Positions 25,271-34,900 of a stretch of 64,000 bases of DNA are shown in pieces. The number at the start of each line of letters is the position of its first letter. The stretch's first letter is position 1. The DNA is from Rhizobium sp. CIAT894 (GTDB taxonomy: Bacteria; Pseudomonadota; Alphaproteobacteria; Rhizobiales; Rhizobiaceae). The DNA is taken from contig NZ_CP020950.1 of the NCBI RefSeq assembly GCF_000172795.2, forward strand, positions 124,001-188,000, given 5' to 3'. The notes below the pieces were generated by a model. The model was given only the letters and a program-made list of their open reading frames with translations, searched no databases and had not been told where the DNA came from. The translations under genes and the position numbers were made by a program.

Positions 25271-26155
25271 TTGTCACCACGAAAAAATCTGCGCGTCGCC
25301 TTTATTGGTCTCGGCGCAATGGGCGGGCCGATGGCACAACATCTGTTGTCGGCTCAATTCGAAGTCACTGGCTTTGATCTATCGGCCGAGGCTAGGGAAA
25401 GGTTCGCGGCCGTCGGCGGCGTTCCGGCAGAGACGGTAGCGGAAGCATTCAATGGCGCCGATGTTGCGGTTACCATGCTTCCCAACGGCAAGATTGTTCA
25501 AGACGCGCTCTTCAAGGATGGGGCCTGGCAATCCCTGAGTGCTGACGCGCTTGTCATCGACATGAGCTCATCGGCGCCCAATGATACTCGTGAGCTCGCA
25601 GAGCGCTTGCATCAGAAGGGCTTGCGGCTGGTCGATGCTCCCGTGTCAGGCGGAGTGAAGCGAGCCGTCGAAGGCTCTCTTACTATCATGGCAGGCGGTG
25701 CTTCTGACGATATCGATCAAGCTGATCCCATCCTGTGCGCCATGGGCGGCCAGATTTTTAGGACAGGCCCGATCGGCTCAGGGCACGCCATGAAAGCCAT
25801 CAACAATTTCGTATCGGGAGCCGGGGTTCTGGCAGCTATCGAAGGCGTTCTTCTTGGCCGAACGTTTGGTCTCGATCCTAGAACGATCGTCGATATTCTC
25901 AACTCGTCGTCTGGCAAGAACAACGCAACAGAAGTGAAGATGAAGCAGTTCATCCTCTCGGAGACTTTTGGCTCTGGTTTTGCTTTGGGGCTTATGGCGA
26001 AAGACATTAGGATTGCAGCGGACTTGTCGAAGGCGCTCAATCTCCATCTGCCGACATTGGCCGGTACCGCTGATGCCTGGGATGCTGCTCGGCATGCTTT
26101 AGGCCCCGATGTCGACCATACGAAAATTGCGCAGTTCGTGAAAGATCAGGCCTGA
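25271..26155 (+). CDS. Beta-hydroxyacid dehydrogenase (3-hydroxyisobutyrate dehydrogenase/GarR family)
   Basis: 294 residues. N-terminal Rossmann motif IGLGAMGGPMAQHL (~12-25), substrate-binding DAPVSGGVKRAVEGSLTIM and the catalytic-lysine region GSGHAMKAINNFVS define the family. It reversibly oxidises a beta-hydroxy acid to a semialdehyde with NAD(P). A TTG start at 25271 is preceded by GGGAGCGGG. It is the first gene of a nine-gene row ending with a semialdehyde dehydrogenase, so the pair could handle a hydroxyacid-semialdehyde-acid sequence. The substrate cannot be read from sequence. Confidence 0.85.
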   Translation: MSPRKNLRVAFIGLGAMGGPMAQHLLSAQFEVTGFDLSAEARERFAAVGGVPAETVAEAFNGADVAVTMLPNGKIVQDALFKDGAWQSLSADALVIDMSSSAPNDTRELAERLHQKGLRLVDAPVSGGVKRAVEGSLTIMAGGASDDIDQADPILCAMGGQIFRTGPIGSGHAMKAINNFVSGAGVLAAIEGVLLGRTFGLDPRTIVDILNSSSGKNNATEVKMKQFILSETFGSGFALGLMAKDIRIAADLSKALNLHLPTLAGTADAWDAARHALGPDVDHTKIAQFVKDQA

Positions 26156-26188
26156 CCGCGAAAAACTACGCCAAACTGACAGTTGAAA

Positions 26189-26208
26189 ATTGTCTGATAA
26201 TCTGTCAA
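26189..26208 (-). promoter_or_regulatory. Operator O4 between dehydrogenase and CMD-like gene
   Basis: Read on the minus strand, TTGACAGATTATCAGACAA. It is a variant of the island motif in reverse orientation. It lies 25 bp before the next start, giving the CMD-SCP2-hydrolase-transporter row its own control point. Confidence 0.55.
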
Positions 26209-26232
26209 ATATGATGAAGGGAGCGAAACCCA

Positions 26233-26661
26233 ATGGCCACTTTGGACAGGAAAGATAAGGGGTCTAAGGCCGGCGAGCGAACAGCTCCATCGGAGCAGTT
26301 CAAGCGCGGACTTGCTACTCGTCGGCAGGTGATGGGGGACGCTTACGTTGATGCGGCCCTCGGAAAGGCGACCGACTTCACCTGGCCGATGCAGGAACTC
26401 GTCACCGAGTATTGTTGGGACAATATCTGGAACCGACCTGGCCTCGACCGTCGCGCTCGATCGATCCTCAACCTTGGAATGATAGCGGTTTTAAACCGAC
26501 CGCACGAGCTCAGAGGCCACATCCGCGGCGCCATCAACAACGGTGTTACGAAACAGGAGATCCAGGAGATCTTCCTTCAGGTGGCTATCTACGTTGGTGT
26601 GCCAGCAGGCATCGACAGTTTCAGGCATGCCCAGGAAGTATTCACCGAAATGGGCATTTGA
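26233..26661 (+). CDS. Carboxymuconolactone decarboxylase-like protein 1
   Basis: 142 residues of the CMD/AhpD fold (WNRPGLDRRARSILNLGMIA, then VAIYVGVPAGIDSFR), closer to PcaC-type proteins than to AhpD since no CxxC pair is present. PcaC decarboxylates a butenolide lactone in protocatechuate breakdown. Here no other pca genes occur, so the family fold is established while the substrate is not. AAGGGAG precedes the ATG. A close paralogue is at 58238 next to the flavin monooxygenase. Confidence 0.82.
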   Translation: MATLDRKDKGSKAGERTAPSEQFKRGLATRRQVMGDAYVDAALGKATDFTWPMQELVTEYCWDNIWNRPGLDRRARSILNLGMIAVLNRPHELRGHIRGAINNGVTKQEIQEIFLQVAIYVGVPAGIDSFRHAQEVFTEMGI

Positions 26662-26738
26662 GAATGTGCTGTCCCGTGAGGGGGCATGTACAACATGCGC
26701 GGAGTTCTCAGCGCTTATCAACAAGGGAGGAGCCTAAA

Positions 26739-27122
26739 ATGGCGATAGATCTCAAGAAATTCATAGAATTCGTGCGGGAGGATTTCGAGTTCAAGCGCGA
26801 AACTCGTTATCTTAACGGTATATTAAAATGCGATTTCCCTACCCGCAGTGTAGCGCTTCATTTCGAGGACGGTACGCTGCTAAAGGTGGAAGAGGCCGAA
26901 TACGACGACGACAAGTGCACTATCGTCATACGCGGGACCGGTTCACAGTGGGAGGCGCTGCTTCAGCACAAACCCTTGCCGTTTTATCAGTGCTTGCAGT
27001 CATCAAACATCAAGCATGGCCTCTACCTTAGCAGTAACAACGAAACCTTCGCGTATCTGCCTGCTCTCAACCGCATGACCACCCTGATGCGCAATGCCCG
27101 TTCTGAAGGAGCAGCAGCATGA
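26739..27122 (+). CDS. SCP2-like small protein
   Basis: 127 residues starting MAIDLKKFIEFVREDFEFKR, with a predicted mixed alpha-beta fold (VALHFEDGTLLKVEEAEYDD, then CTIVIRGTGSQWEALLQH) like SCP2 sterol-carrier-type domains. AAGGGAGGAG precedes the ATG. The 3' end overlaps the hydrolase gene by four bases. At 53982 a similar domain is fused to the N-terminus of a homologous hydrolase, so the two products very probably act together. The fold call is a judgement from pattern and from that fusion. Confidence 0.6.
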   Translation: MAIDLKKFIEFVREDFEFKRETRYLNGILKCDFPTRSVALHFEDGTLLKVEEAEYDDDKCTIVIRGTGSQWEALLQHKPLPFYQCLQSSNIKHGLYLSSNNETFAYLPALNRMTTLMRNARSEGAAA

Positions 27123-28015
27123 CCAAGTTTGACCCCATTATCGGCCGTTATCTCTATCTCACCGTAGAAGGTATCGAGTACCGCGTCTATTACGAAGAAG
27201 CGGGCCAGGGGATTCCGCTTCTCGTCGGTCATACGGCAGGGTCCGACGGTCGCCAATACCGTCATATGCTTTGCGATTCCGACGTGACGAAAAATTTTCG
27301 CGTCATCGCGTTCGATCTGCCGTATCACGGCAAGTCCCTTCCCCCCTACGGCGTTCGCTGGTGGGAGAAAGAATACAACATGACCAAGAAGTTCATGATG
27401 GACTTCCAGCTCGAACTCTCAAAAGCGCTCGACCTAGACCGCCCCGTTTATTTGGGCAGCTCCATGGGCGGCCATCTCGCGATCGACCTGGCATCGAACT
27501 ATCCGGACAACTTCCGCGCCACGATCTCGGTCGAAGGTGCGTTGCGCTCGGCGGCGGAGTACGTCGACGTCGGTATGGCTGGCATCCGCAGGGAGTTCGA
27601 CAATCCGAACGTCAATCGCACCTCCATCGGTGCGGCGATGATGCTGAATATCTCACCGTACTCGCCAGAAGCGAATGTCCGTGAAATCCAGTGGGAATAC
27701 AGCTGCGGTGGACCGGGAATCTTCGCGGGTGATCTTTATTACTACTACTACGACCACGATGTGTCGCCAGAAGAAGCCAGCAAAATCGATACGTCGAAAT
27801 GTATGCTATACTTCCTCACGGGCGAATACGATCCAAACACGTCCCCGGCCGATACCAAGATTGCTGCAGACCTGGTCAAAGGCTCCAAGTTTTGGACAAT
27901 GGAAAAGCTCGGACATTTTCCCGTTACTGAGGACTATAGCGAGTTCCGGAAGTATCTGTTGCCGATTCTTGAGGAGATCCAGCAGTCATCAGCAGCCCGG
28001 TCTAAGGTTGCCTGA
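27119..28015 (+). CDS. Alpha/beta-hydrolase 1
   Basis: 298 residues. Nucleophile elbow GSSMGG (~116-121), oxyanion region VGHTAGSDGRQYRH, catalytic acid near GEYDPNTSPADT and histidine in KLGHFPVTE. This is a complete catalytic triad for ester, lactone, amide or C-C hydrolysis in the cytoplasm. It overlaps the SCP2-like gene. It shares the TAGADGRQF/TAGSDGRQY signature and GHFP with the fusion protein at 53982, so both likely act on related substrates. Confidence 0.88.
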   Translation: MTKFDPIIGRYLYLTVEGIEYRVYYEEAGQGIPLLVGHTAGSDGRQYRHMLCDSDVTKNFRVIAFDLPYHGKSLPPYGVRWWEKEYNMTKKFMMDFQLELSKALDLDRPVYLGSSMGGHLAIDLASNYPDNFRATISVEGALRSAAEYVDVGMAGIRREFDNPNVNRTSIGAAMMLNISPYSPEANVREIQWEYSCGGPGIFAGDLYYYYYDHDVSPEEASKIDTSKCMLYFLTGEYDPNTSPADTKIAADLVKGSKFWTMEKLGHFPVTEDYSEFRKYLLPILEEIQQSSAARSKVA

Positions 28016-28040
28016 TCCTTTTCTCGGGAGGAGAACTTCA

Positions 28041-29207
28041 ATGAGGTGCATTCTGAATGTCACACTTGGGGCGCTGATCTCGGTTAGCGCCCTGGCGACA
28101 ACCGCTTACGCGGATGGTGTCGATCAGCTACCGGCTACAGAAAAGAAGATCTATGAAACTGTAGATCCGCAGATTCCATTGGGGGCGAGCGCCTACAAAG
28201 ACTTCAAGCCCAAAAAGCTTCCTCCGTGGAAGATCGGCTATGCAAGCAGCTACGCTGGCAACACCTGGCGAGCCGCAGCTCTCGATGCGGTCATGAGCGA
28301 TCTTTTACCGCGATCAAAGGCTGCGGGCCTGGTGTCTGATGTCGTGGTCACCCAGTCGGATCTTAAAGACGCCGTTCAGATCCAGCAGATGCGTCAGATG
28401 GTGGACGAAGGCGTCGATGCAATCATCATCTGCTGCTCGAACGTCACGGCTCTTAATCAGACGATCGAATATGCCTACAAAGCCGGTGTGCCGGTGTTCT
28501 CATTTTCGGGCTACGTGACGTCGCCATACGCCATCAATGGCGCGGCCAATCACGCGCAGGGCGGCGCCGAGATGGCGACGTGGCTGGCGGAAAAAATAGG
28601 AAAGAAGGGCAATATCCTTCTCGTTTCTGGTATTCCCGGTTTCGCTTCTTCGGACAGCTTTGACAAAGCGGCTAAGGAAGCACTTGCTAAGTACCCAGAC
28701 ATAAAGATCGTCGGTGAAGTTGCAGGGAAGTGGACCGACCAGGTGGCCCAGGTCGAAGTTCAGAAGTTTCTTGCGACGAACCCGACGAAGATTGATGGGA
28801 TCCTCACGCAGGGGGCCCAAGAGAACGGCGTTCTCAACGCAATGCTGCAGTCAGGTCGAGACATGATCCCGATTACTCTCGGGGGGGAAGCTTCCGCCGC
28901 GTGCTACTGGCGCAAGAACCCCGAGTTTGTGGACAGGAGTTTCCATATTTGGCCGCCGCGTCGCGAGATGCAACAGATGTGGGAGATCATGCTCCGCACA
29001 TTGGAGGGACAAGGCCCTAAGGTTCAGTCCTTCCTTCGACCCGTCTTGCCTTACACCATCGATGAAGTCCGCGCGGCAATACCAGAAGATTGCGACTTGA
29101 ACTCGACAGACTTCGTGGAGCCCAAGGCGGACGGGTGGTTTCCTGCTGCGATTGCTGCAGACTACTTCGAACGCCCGGCTGATCCCTGGAAGCCTGTGTC
29201 GAAGTGA
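28041..29207 (+). CDS. Periplasmic solute-binding protein 1 (ribose/TorT-like class)
   Basis: 388 residues with a signal peptide cleaved near AYA-DG (~25). It belongs to the type 1 periplasmic binding fold of sugar-class transporters (WKIGYASSYAGNTWRAAAL, then MRQMVDEGVDAIIICCSNVT, then ILLVSGIPGFASSD). The ATG at 28041 has GGGAGGAG upstream. It is followed by the ATPase and two permeases. Two further copies exist at 45682 and 59960 without their own permeases. The Trp- and Cys-rich ligand region (CCSN, GGEASAACYWR) is shared by all three. Confidence 0.9.
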   Translation: MRCILNVTLGALISVSALATTAYADGVDQLPATEKKIYETVDPQIPLGASAYKDFKPKKLPPWKIGYASSYAGNTWRAAALDAVMSDLLPRSKAAGLVSDVVVTQSDLKDAVQIQQMRQMVDEGVDAIIICCSNVTALNQTIEYAYKAGVPVFSFSGYVTSPYAINGAANHAQGGAEMATWLAEKIGKKGNILLVSGIPGFASSDSFDKAAKEALAKYPDIKIVGEVAGKWTDQVAQVEVQKFLATNPTKIDGILTQGAQENGVLNAMLQSGRDMIPITLGGEASAACYWRKNPEFVDRSFHIWPPRREMQQMWEIMLRTLEGQGPKVQSFLRPVLPYTIDEVRAAIPEDCDLNSTDFVEPKADGWFPAAIAADYFERPADPWKPVSK

Positions 29208-29298
29208 AACTGTTCTGCCCGGTGGGTCTTGCCACCGGACAGAAGTTTCTCTTGTGGGAGGACCGCCTCGCGCGGCCGTTGGGATTAGAGGATCTCCG

Positions 29299-30852
29299 AT
29301 GCAAAACCAAACTACGATCAAGTTGATCAATGTTGCCAAGTCTTTCGGCGAGACTAAGGCCTTAAAGAAGTGTGATTTTGAAGCCCGGGCCGGAGAAGTG
29401 CACGCCATCGTCGGAGAGAATGGAAGTGGCAAAAGCACGATGGCGAAGATCATGTCTGGAGTGTTGCACCCAGATTCCGGGAGCGTTTCGGTCCTTGGAG
29501 AAGAGATTTCGACTCCGACTGACGCCAAGCGCATCGGGCTGACAACGATCTTCCAGGAAGTGCTGGTGGCCGACGAGGCCAGTGTATTGGAAAACCTGTA
29601 TGTCGGGCGCGACGGCATCTTCCGCTCGCAGGGCGGCAGTGGTCGGCGTACCGAGGCTGAGGAGATCCTGAAACGCCTCGTCGGCAAGCCCGTGGATCTC
29701 GATCAGAACGTTGGGGCATTGCCTCTGAGCGTCAAGCAATGGATAGTTATTGCGCGAGCGGTCTTGCGCAGGCCGAAGGTCCTCATCCTCGATGAATCGT
29801 CTGCGGCATTAGACCTCGATTCCACGATCCGCCTCCACGAGGAAATTGATCGTCTCCGTAGGGAAGGTGCGACCGTGCTGATCGTAACGCATCGGATCGC
29901 TGAACTTGTCCGCATCGCCGATCGAGCCACGATCCTTCGCGACGGCGTCACCATTGGTACGCTCGAGAAGCATGAAATAACTGAAGAGAACCTGCTTTCA
30001 ATGATGACGCCCGCGGACCGAAACGCAAGCGACGCGAAGGCGTACGAATCAAAGCAAGTAGGCGCCGCCGCGCCGGCCGTGGTAGCGGTAAGAGACCTCG
30101 TTACTCACAGCGCGGCAGCGCCCTTCGATTTCGATCTACCGAAAGGAGCGATCATCGGTGTTGCAGGACTCGACGGGCAGGGGCAGGACGCTTTCGTACG
30201 CGCCGTTGCGGGTATCATCCAGCCTTTTGGTGGTAATGTCCAAGTCTGGTCATCCAGCACCGAGAGAATGAAAAAGGTCGCATCGCTCGAAGACGCTGCC
30301 AAAGCAGGAATCTCGTATATTTCCGGCGACCGCAAGCGTGAAGGTATCTTCCCTCAGCAGAGCATCTTCGAAAATCTTGCCATCGGCGTCTATCGCAAGA
30401 ACCTCGGTCCTCTTGGTATAATCAATAAGGCCGGCCTCAAACCCATGTTCAAACGCGAGGTGGATCGGCTCCGGATTAAGATTGGAAGTCCGGCGAACAA
30501 GATCACCTCACTGTCGGGCGGAAATCAGCAAAAAGTTTTGATCGGCCGTGCCTTTGCAAACGAACCGTCCGTCATCGTCCTTAACGATCCCGCTCGCGGT
30601 GTCGACCTCGGAACGAAGCGCGATCTCTACCGCGAACTGCGCCTGTTCACGGAGAAGGGTGGCAGCGTGATTTATCTATCAAGCGAAATCGAAGAGTTCA
30701 TCGGCTTTGCGGACCGCGTCGACGTCTTCTTTGCTGGAAGGCTTTTCCGGTCGCTAGCGGGCGAGGACATAGCGGAAGAGCCAATCTTGGCCGCAATGTT
30801 TGGAAAATCGCCAAACGCCTCCATCGAGTTCGATCTGGAAAGGACTGCATGA
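29299..30852 (+). CDS. ABC transporter ATPase, RbsA-type double-domain
   Basis: 517 residues with two ABC domains. The first has Walker A GENGSGKST (39-47) and Walker B VLILDESSAALD. The second has the degenerate Walker A GLDGQGQDAF and a strong signature LSGGNQQK, as in RbsA/MglA importers. The ATG at 29299 is chosen since homology begins there. Its stop overlaps the first permease. It energises uptake for one or more of the three binding proteins. Confidence 0.92.
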   Translation: MQNQTTIKLINVAKSFGETKALKKCDFEARAGEVHAIVGENGSGKSTMAKIMSGVLHPDSGSVSVLGEEISTPTDAKRIGLTTIFQEVLVADEASVLENLYVGRDGIFRSQGGSGRRTEAEEILKRLVGKPVDLDQNVGALPLSVKQWIVIARAVLRRPKVLILDESSAALDLDSTIRLHEEIDRLRREGATVLIVTHRIAELVRIADRATILRDGVTIGTLEKHEITEENLLSMMTPADRNASDAKAYESKQVGAAAPAVVAVRDLVTHSAAAPFDFDLPKGAIIGVAGLDGQGQDAFVRAVAGIIQPFGGNVQVWSSSTERMKKVASLEDAAKAGISYISGDRKREGIFPQQSIFENLAIGVYRKNLGPLGIINKAGLKPMFKREVDRLRIKIGSPANKITSLSGGNQQKVLIGRAFANEPSVIVLNDPARGVDLGTKRDLYRELRLFTEKGGSVIYLSSEIEEFIGFADRVDVFFAGRLFRSLAGEDIAEEPILAAMFGKSPNASIEFDLERTA

Positions 30853-31823
30853 TGTCTGGAATCGCATTCCGTCAAATCACCCAGGACCGTTCCCTCTTCG
30901 TGCCGGCCGGCCTCTTCATTGTCCTTTTGGTCGCCGTTGCCCTACGCGGACACGGGCTATTCACGAACAACGGCCTCGCAGGTGCAATCCTTGTCGCCAC
31001 GCCCTTGATTCTAACGGCGCTTGCCCTCACCCCCATTGTCATGGCGGGTCGTGGAGCAGTGGACCTTTCAGTTGGCCCCTTGATGGGGTTCATCAACGTT
31101 ACCCTTATTACCTGGCTTGTGGGTAACGGAATTACCAACCCTATCGCAGTGATAGTATGGGCAGTCGGCCTGGGAGCGGCATTCCAGCTACTCCAGGCGC
31201 TGGTTATCATTTATGTGCGTGTCGCTCCGATAATCGTTACGCTGTCGGGTTTTCTTGTCCTCTCCGGGTTGAACCTGATGGTGATGTCCCGACCGGGTGG
31301 AGTCGCGCCCGACTGGATGCTTAGCTGGGGGGCGGGGACCGACATCATGTCACCTGTTTTGCTGTTGCTGGTTGCAGCGTATGCATTATGGCTCCTTCTC
31401 AGGGGGACTATGTTTTACCGCAACCTTCGCATGACGGGTGCGGATGAGCGCATGGCGTATACGAGCGGCGTTCGAGTGGACGCAGTCCGCATCATCGCCC
31501 ACGTTGTTGGTGGAGCATTCGCTGGACTTGCCGCCCTCAGCTACACGGCGCTGATCTCCTCTGGTGATCCGACGCAGGGCAGCACCTACACCCTTCAGGC
31601 TGTTACGGCCCTGGTTCTCGGAGGTGCGAGCCTCTCCGGTGGTCGTGGTGGAGCACTTGGATCTACGCTTGGCGCGATCAACATGTTCCTCATCTCCTAT
31701 CTCCTCTCCACCTTCAACTTCGGCACGGTTTCGGGGTTCGTTACCCAGATGGCATTCGGCTTAATCCTCGTCGGATCACTTCTCGTGAACGTCTTTGTCA
31801 TCAGTCGCCGCGCGGTTGTGTAA
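30849..31823 (+). CDS. ABC transporter permease 1, RbsC-type
   Basis: 324 residues with about nine hydrophobic segments. Conserved RbsC features include VMAGRGAVDLSVGPLMGFIN and VTALVLGGASLSGGRGGALG. The latter contains the EAA-like coupling region that contacts the ATPase. It pairs with the next gene to form a heterodimeric channel in the inner membrane. Confidence 0.9.
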   Translation: MMSGIAFRQITQDRSLFVPAGLFIVLLVAVALRGHGLFTNNGLAGAILVATPLILTALALTPIVMAGRGAVDLSVGPLMGFINVTLITWLVGNGITNPIAVIVWAVGLGAAFQLLQALVIIYVRVAPIIVTLSGFLVLSGLNLMVMSRPGGVAPDWMLSWGAGTDIMSPVLLLLVAAYALWLLLRGTMFYRNLRMTGADERMAYTSGVRVDAVRIIAHVVGGAFAGLAALSYTALISSGDPTQGSTYTLQAVTALVLGGASLSGGRGGALGSTLGAINMFLISYLLSTFNFGTVSGFVTQMAFGLILVGSLLVNVFVISRRAVV

Positions 31824-31834
31824 GGAGCAAGATA

Positions 31835-32854
31835 ATGGTCGCGACAGTTATGAATTCCGAAATCAAATCGGCTCAGAAGTCTAACCCGCTCAAGGCTCAT
31901 CGGAGCATCGTCATTGGCTTTGTTCTTCTGGCCTCTCTCTTAGCACTCGGTGCATTGCTGGTCCCCGGCTTCGTATCATCCCAAAACGCGCGTTCAATCC
32001 TTCTTCTCGCAGCGTTTCTGGGGCTTGCCTCCATTGGCCAGACGCTGTGCGCTCTGGTCGGTGCGCTCGATCTTTCGATACCATATATTATTGGAGGCGC
32101 GAACATCCTCCTTCCCAGCCTTATGGTCGCAGGTATTCCCGCTCCCCTCGCGATGCTGGTTGTCATGCTCCTCGGTGCGCTTGTCGGGGCCGCCAATGGC
32201 GCCCTGAGCTTCCGTCTCCAAGGGCAAGCGCTGATCATGTCGCTCGGAGTTGGCTTCGCGGCCGTCGGTGCGGTCCAGATCTACACCTCACTCGGCTCGG
32301 CGTTTGGTGGTACAGTGTTTGCTCCGGTACCCGAATGGCTGAGGAACATTTCGGCGTTCAACGGAAAGTTTTTCGGCCTGTCGCTGCCTCCGGTCATCGT
32401 GATCTGGGCTATCGTCGCCATCGCGCTTGGATGGTTCATGTACAACACCTGGTTTGGCCGCAGCATTTACGCCGTCGGCGGAAGCCGGACGGCGGCCGCC
32501 CGCCTCGGGATCTCCGAGTTCAAGGTCTGGACCGTCATCCATAGCGTCAGCGGTGCCATGTCTGCAATCACGGGCATGCTGCTACTAGGGTTTTCCGGTG
32601 GTGGCTTCGTCGGCGTGGGCGACCCTTATCTTTTCACCACCGTAGCAGCGGTGGTGATTGGAGGGACGTCGCTTCTTGGTGGGGCGGGCGGCTATGGCGC
32701 GACAGTGCTCGGTGTTCTTGTCCTGACTGTACTGACCTCGCTTCTAGTTGGCCTCGGACTGAACTTTCCGGCGCAGCAGGCTGTCGTCGGTCTGCTCATC
32801 GTTCCGATGGTAGCGATATACGCACGGTCACCACACATTCGAAATCAGATATGA
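31835..32854 (+). CDS. ABC transporter permease 2, RbsC-type
   Basis: 339 residues with a charged N-terminal extension followed by about nine membrane segments. The motifs GALDLSIPYIIGGANILLPS and VAAVVIGGTSLLGGAGGYGA are typical of the family. It starts 11 bp after permease 1. Both permeases are homologous but not near-identical, indicating a true heterodimer rather than a recent copy. Confidence 0.9.
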   Translation: MVATVMNSEIKSAQKSNPLKAHRSIVIGFVLLASLLALGALLVPGFVSSQNARSILLLAAFLGLASIGQTLCALVGALDLSIPYIIGGANILLPSLMVAGIPAPLAMLVVMLLGALVGAANGALSFRLQGQALIMSLGVGFAAVGAVQIYTSLGSAFGGTVFAPVPEWLRNISAFNGKFFGLSLPPVIVIWAIVAIALGWFMYNTWFGRSIYAVGGSRTAAARLGISEFKVWTVIHSVSGAMSAITGMLLLGFSGGGFVGVGDPYLFTTVAAVVIGGTSLLGGAGGYGATVLGVLVLTVLTSLLVGLGLNFPAQQAVVGLLIVPMVAIYARSPHIRNQI

Positions 32855-32877
32855 TCAATGCATAGAAAGGAAGATCC

Positions 32878-34365
32878 ATGGCAATCTCCAGCACCCTGCT
32901 AGGCCGTTTAAAGGACCAGACTCTCGTTCGCGAGCAGATGCTGGTTGGAGGAAAGTGGTCGAGCGAAGGGGTAAACGGCACACGCATCAACGTGCTAAAC
33001 CCCTCCACGATGGACGTCCTTGCCTCTCTGCCTAGCGCTGGCCTTGCTGAAGTGCGAGCCTCTATCGATGCTGCAAAGGCTGCACAGAAGAAGTGGGCTA
33101 AGGTTTCGGCGAAGGAACGCTCGCTGATCATGCGGAAGTTCTACGAAGAGGTGGTAGCTAACGCTGAAGACCTGGCCGTAATTCTGACATCGGAAATGGG
33201 CAAGCCACTGGCGGAAGCGCGTGGCGAGATTGCTTACGGCGCTTCCTACATCGAATGGTTCGGTGAGGAAGCCAAGCGTGTCTATGGTGACACCATTCCA
33301 GGTCACCAGGCCGACAAGCGACTGCTTGTCATCAAGCAGCCGGTTGGCGTTGTGGCCGCCATCGCTCCTTGGAACTTTCCGTCGGCGATGGTGTGCCGCA
33401 AGATCGCGCCGGCGCTCGCGTCCGGCTGCGCGATCGTATTCAAGCCTGCTGCCGAGACTCCGTTATCGGCGCTTGCATTGGCGATCCTCGCGGAGCGTGC
33501 CGGAATACCCGATGGCTTGTTCAGCGTCCTCCCGACGGATAATGCAAGAATGTTTGGCGAGGAGGTCTGCTCCAACCCGGTCGTCAAGAAACTGACCTTC
33601 ACCGGTTCGACCGAAGTTGGCCGTATCTTGATGGCGCAAGGCGCCCAGAAGATCATGAAGCTGAGCTTGGAACTCGGCGGCAATGCGCCGTTTATCGTTT
33701 TCGACGATGCAGATCTCGACCAGGCGGTCGAGGGGGCTATGCTTTCTAAGTTTCGTAACGCGGGTCAGACCTGCGTGTGCGCGAACCGTATTTACGTACA
33801 GAGCGGGATCCATGACAGGTTCGTCGAGAAGCTGGCAATGCGCGTGAGTGCCTTGCAGGTTCTTGACGGGTTTGAGAGCGGGGCGACGATCGGCCCGTTG
33901 ATCAACGATGAAGCGGTAGCAAAGCTCTATGGTCATATCGATGACGCTGTGACCAAGGGTGCGACTGTCGTGGTTGGTGGTGACCGCGATGCTCGCGGAG
34001 GCACGTTCGTTCAACCAACGCTTCTCTCGGGTGCGACAAAGGATATGAAGGTTGCGCGTGAGGAAACCTTCGCGCCTCTAGCTCCGGTGTTCAAGTTCGA
34101 TACTGTCGAGGAAGTCATCGAACTCGCGAACGATACGGAATTCGGCTTGGCAGCCTACTTTTTCGCCAACGACCTCAGGAACGTTTGGAAGGTCACAGAG
34201 GCGCTGGAATACGGCATGGTTGGCGTGAACACGGGTCTGATTTCCACCGAATTAGCGCCATTCGGCGGCGTCAAGCAATCCGGCTTCGGCCGAGAGGGCT
34301 CAAAGTACGGAATGGATGACTTCTTATCCATGAAATACGTCTGCATGGGCGGGATCGGCGCATAG
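32878..34365 (+). CDS. NAD(P)-dependent aldehyde dehydrogenase, succinate-semialdehyde dehydrogenase-like
   Basis: 495 residues, normal for the family. Motifs: APWNFPSAMVCRKIAPALAS, KPAAETPLSAL, FTGSTEVGR, general base in LELGGNAP (~263), catalytic Cys in NAGQTCVCANR (~301). Closest in style to GabD/AttK enzymes that oxidise succinate semialdehyde to succinate. As the last gene of the left operon it would feed the pathway product into the TCA cycle. Exact aldehyde preference is inferred. Confidence 0.85.
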   Translation: MAISSTLLGRLKDQTLVREQMLVGGKWSSEGVNGTRINVLNPSTMDVLASLPSAGLAEVRASIDAAKAAQKKWAKVSAKERSLIMRKFYEEVVANAEDLAVILTSEMGKPLAEARGEIAYGASYIEWFGEEAKRVYGDTIPGHQADKRLLVIKQPVGVVAAIAPWNFPSAMVCRKIAPALASGCAIVFKPAAETPLSALALAILAERAGIPDGLFSVLPTDNARMFGEEVCSNPVVKKLTFTGSTEVGRILMAQGAQKIMKLSLELGGNAPFIVFDDADLDQAVEGAMLSKFRNAGQTCVCANRIYVQSGIHDRFVEKLAMRVSALQVLDGFESGATIGPLINDEAVAKLYGHIDDAVTKGATVVVGGDRDARGGTFVQPTLLSGATKDMKVAREETFAPLAPVFKFDTVEEVIELANDTEFGLAAYFFANDLRNVWKVTEALEYGMVGVNTGLISTELAPFGGVKQSGFGREGSKYGMDDFLSMKYVCMGGIGA

Positions 34366-34900
34366 CGATCGCCCAAGGGTCGCTCGCCGACTGAACTTAA
34401 AGGGGGAGAGGTCTGTTGAATAGAGGCAGGACAGCAACATCCTCTCCGCCGGTTGCGAGGTCCCAAAAGGCTGGACTTTTCTAGAGGTTTCGCGGGAGCT
34501 GTCCTACGGATCTTCCCTTCCGACCCCTTCTGGGGCCGGCCTTGCAGACGAGATTTCTGCCTGTCTTTTCGATTGTCGATCCTTCCGCCAATGCCCTACA
34601 AGGTAAGTCTTTCCCAGATAGCTTGTAGCCTTCGAAGAGGTAACACGACATGAACGAGCTGTTGCACCGTGGCGTTGTCGTTTCAACGTATCAAAGTCCT
34701 GAGCAGGAGCATGATCACCACCCGATCGATGCACGCGTTCGTCCTGAAATCGATCAGGCCGACGATGCTGCACGTGCGAGCGTGGAGGGTCAAGCGAAAG
34801 CCATTCGCGTCAACCAGCGACGCGTCAAGGTGTAGTTGTCGGCGGCCGCACCCTCAGTGTCGGTTTGACGTAGCCGCCGATCTTCGCCGGCGCCAGGCCT
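34366..34900. other. Junction region with decayed mobile DNA
   Basis: About 535 bp. GGAGAGG (34405-34411) and CCTCTCC (34441-34447) could form a weak terminator after the dehydrogenase. The rest contains broken open frames that I cannot assign. It ends where the truncated group II intron begins. Confidence 0.35.

Noticed and set aside
27741..27752. Short TAC-rich run (YYYYY) in the hydrolase gene as a possible repeat or slippage site
   Set aside because: It encodes an in-frame Tyr run inside a clearly conserved hydrolase, and no frame change follows.
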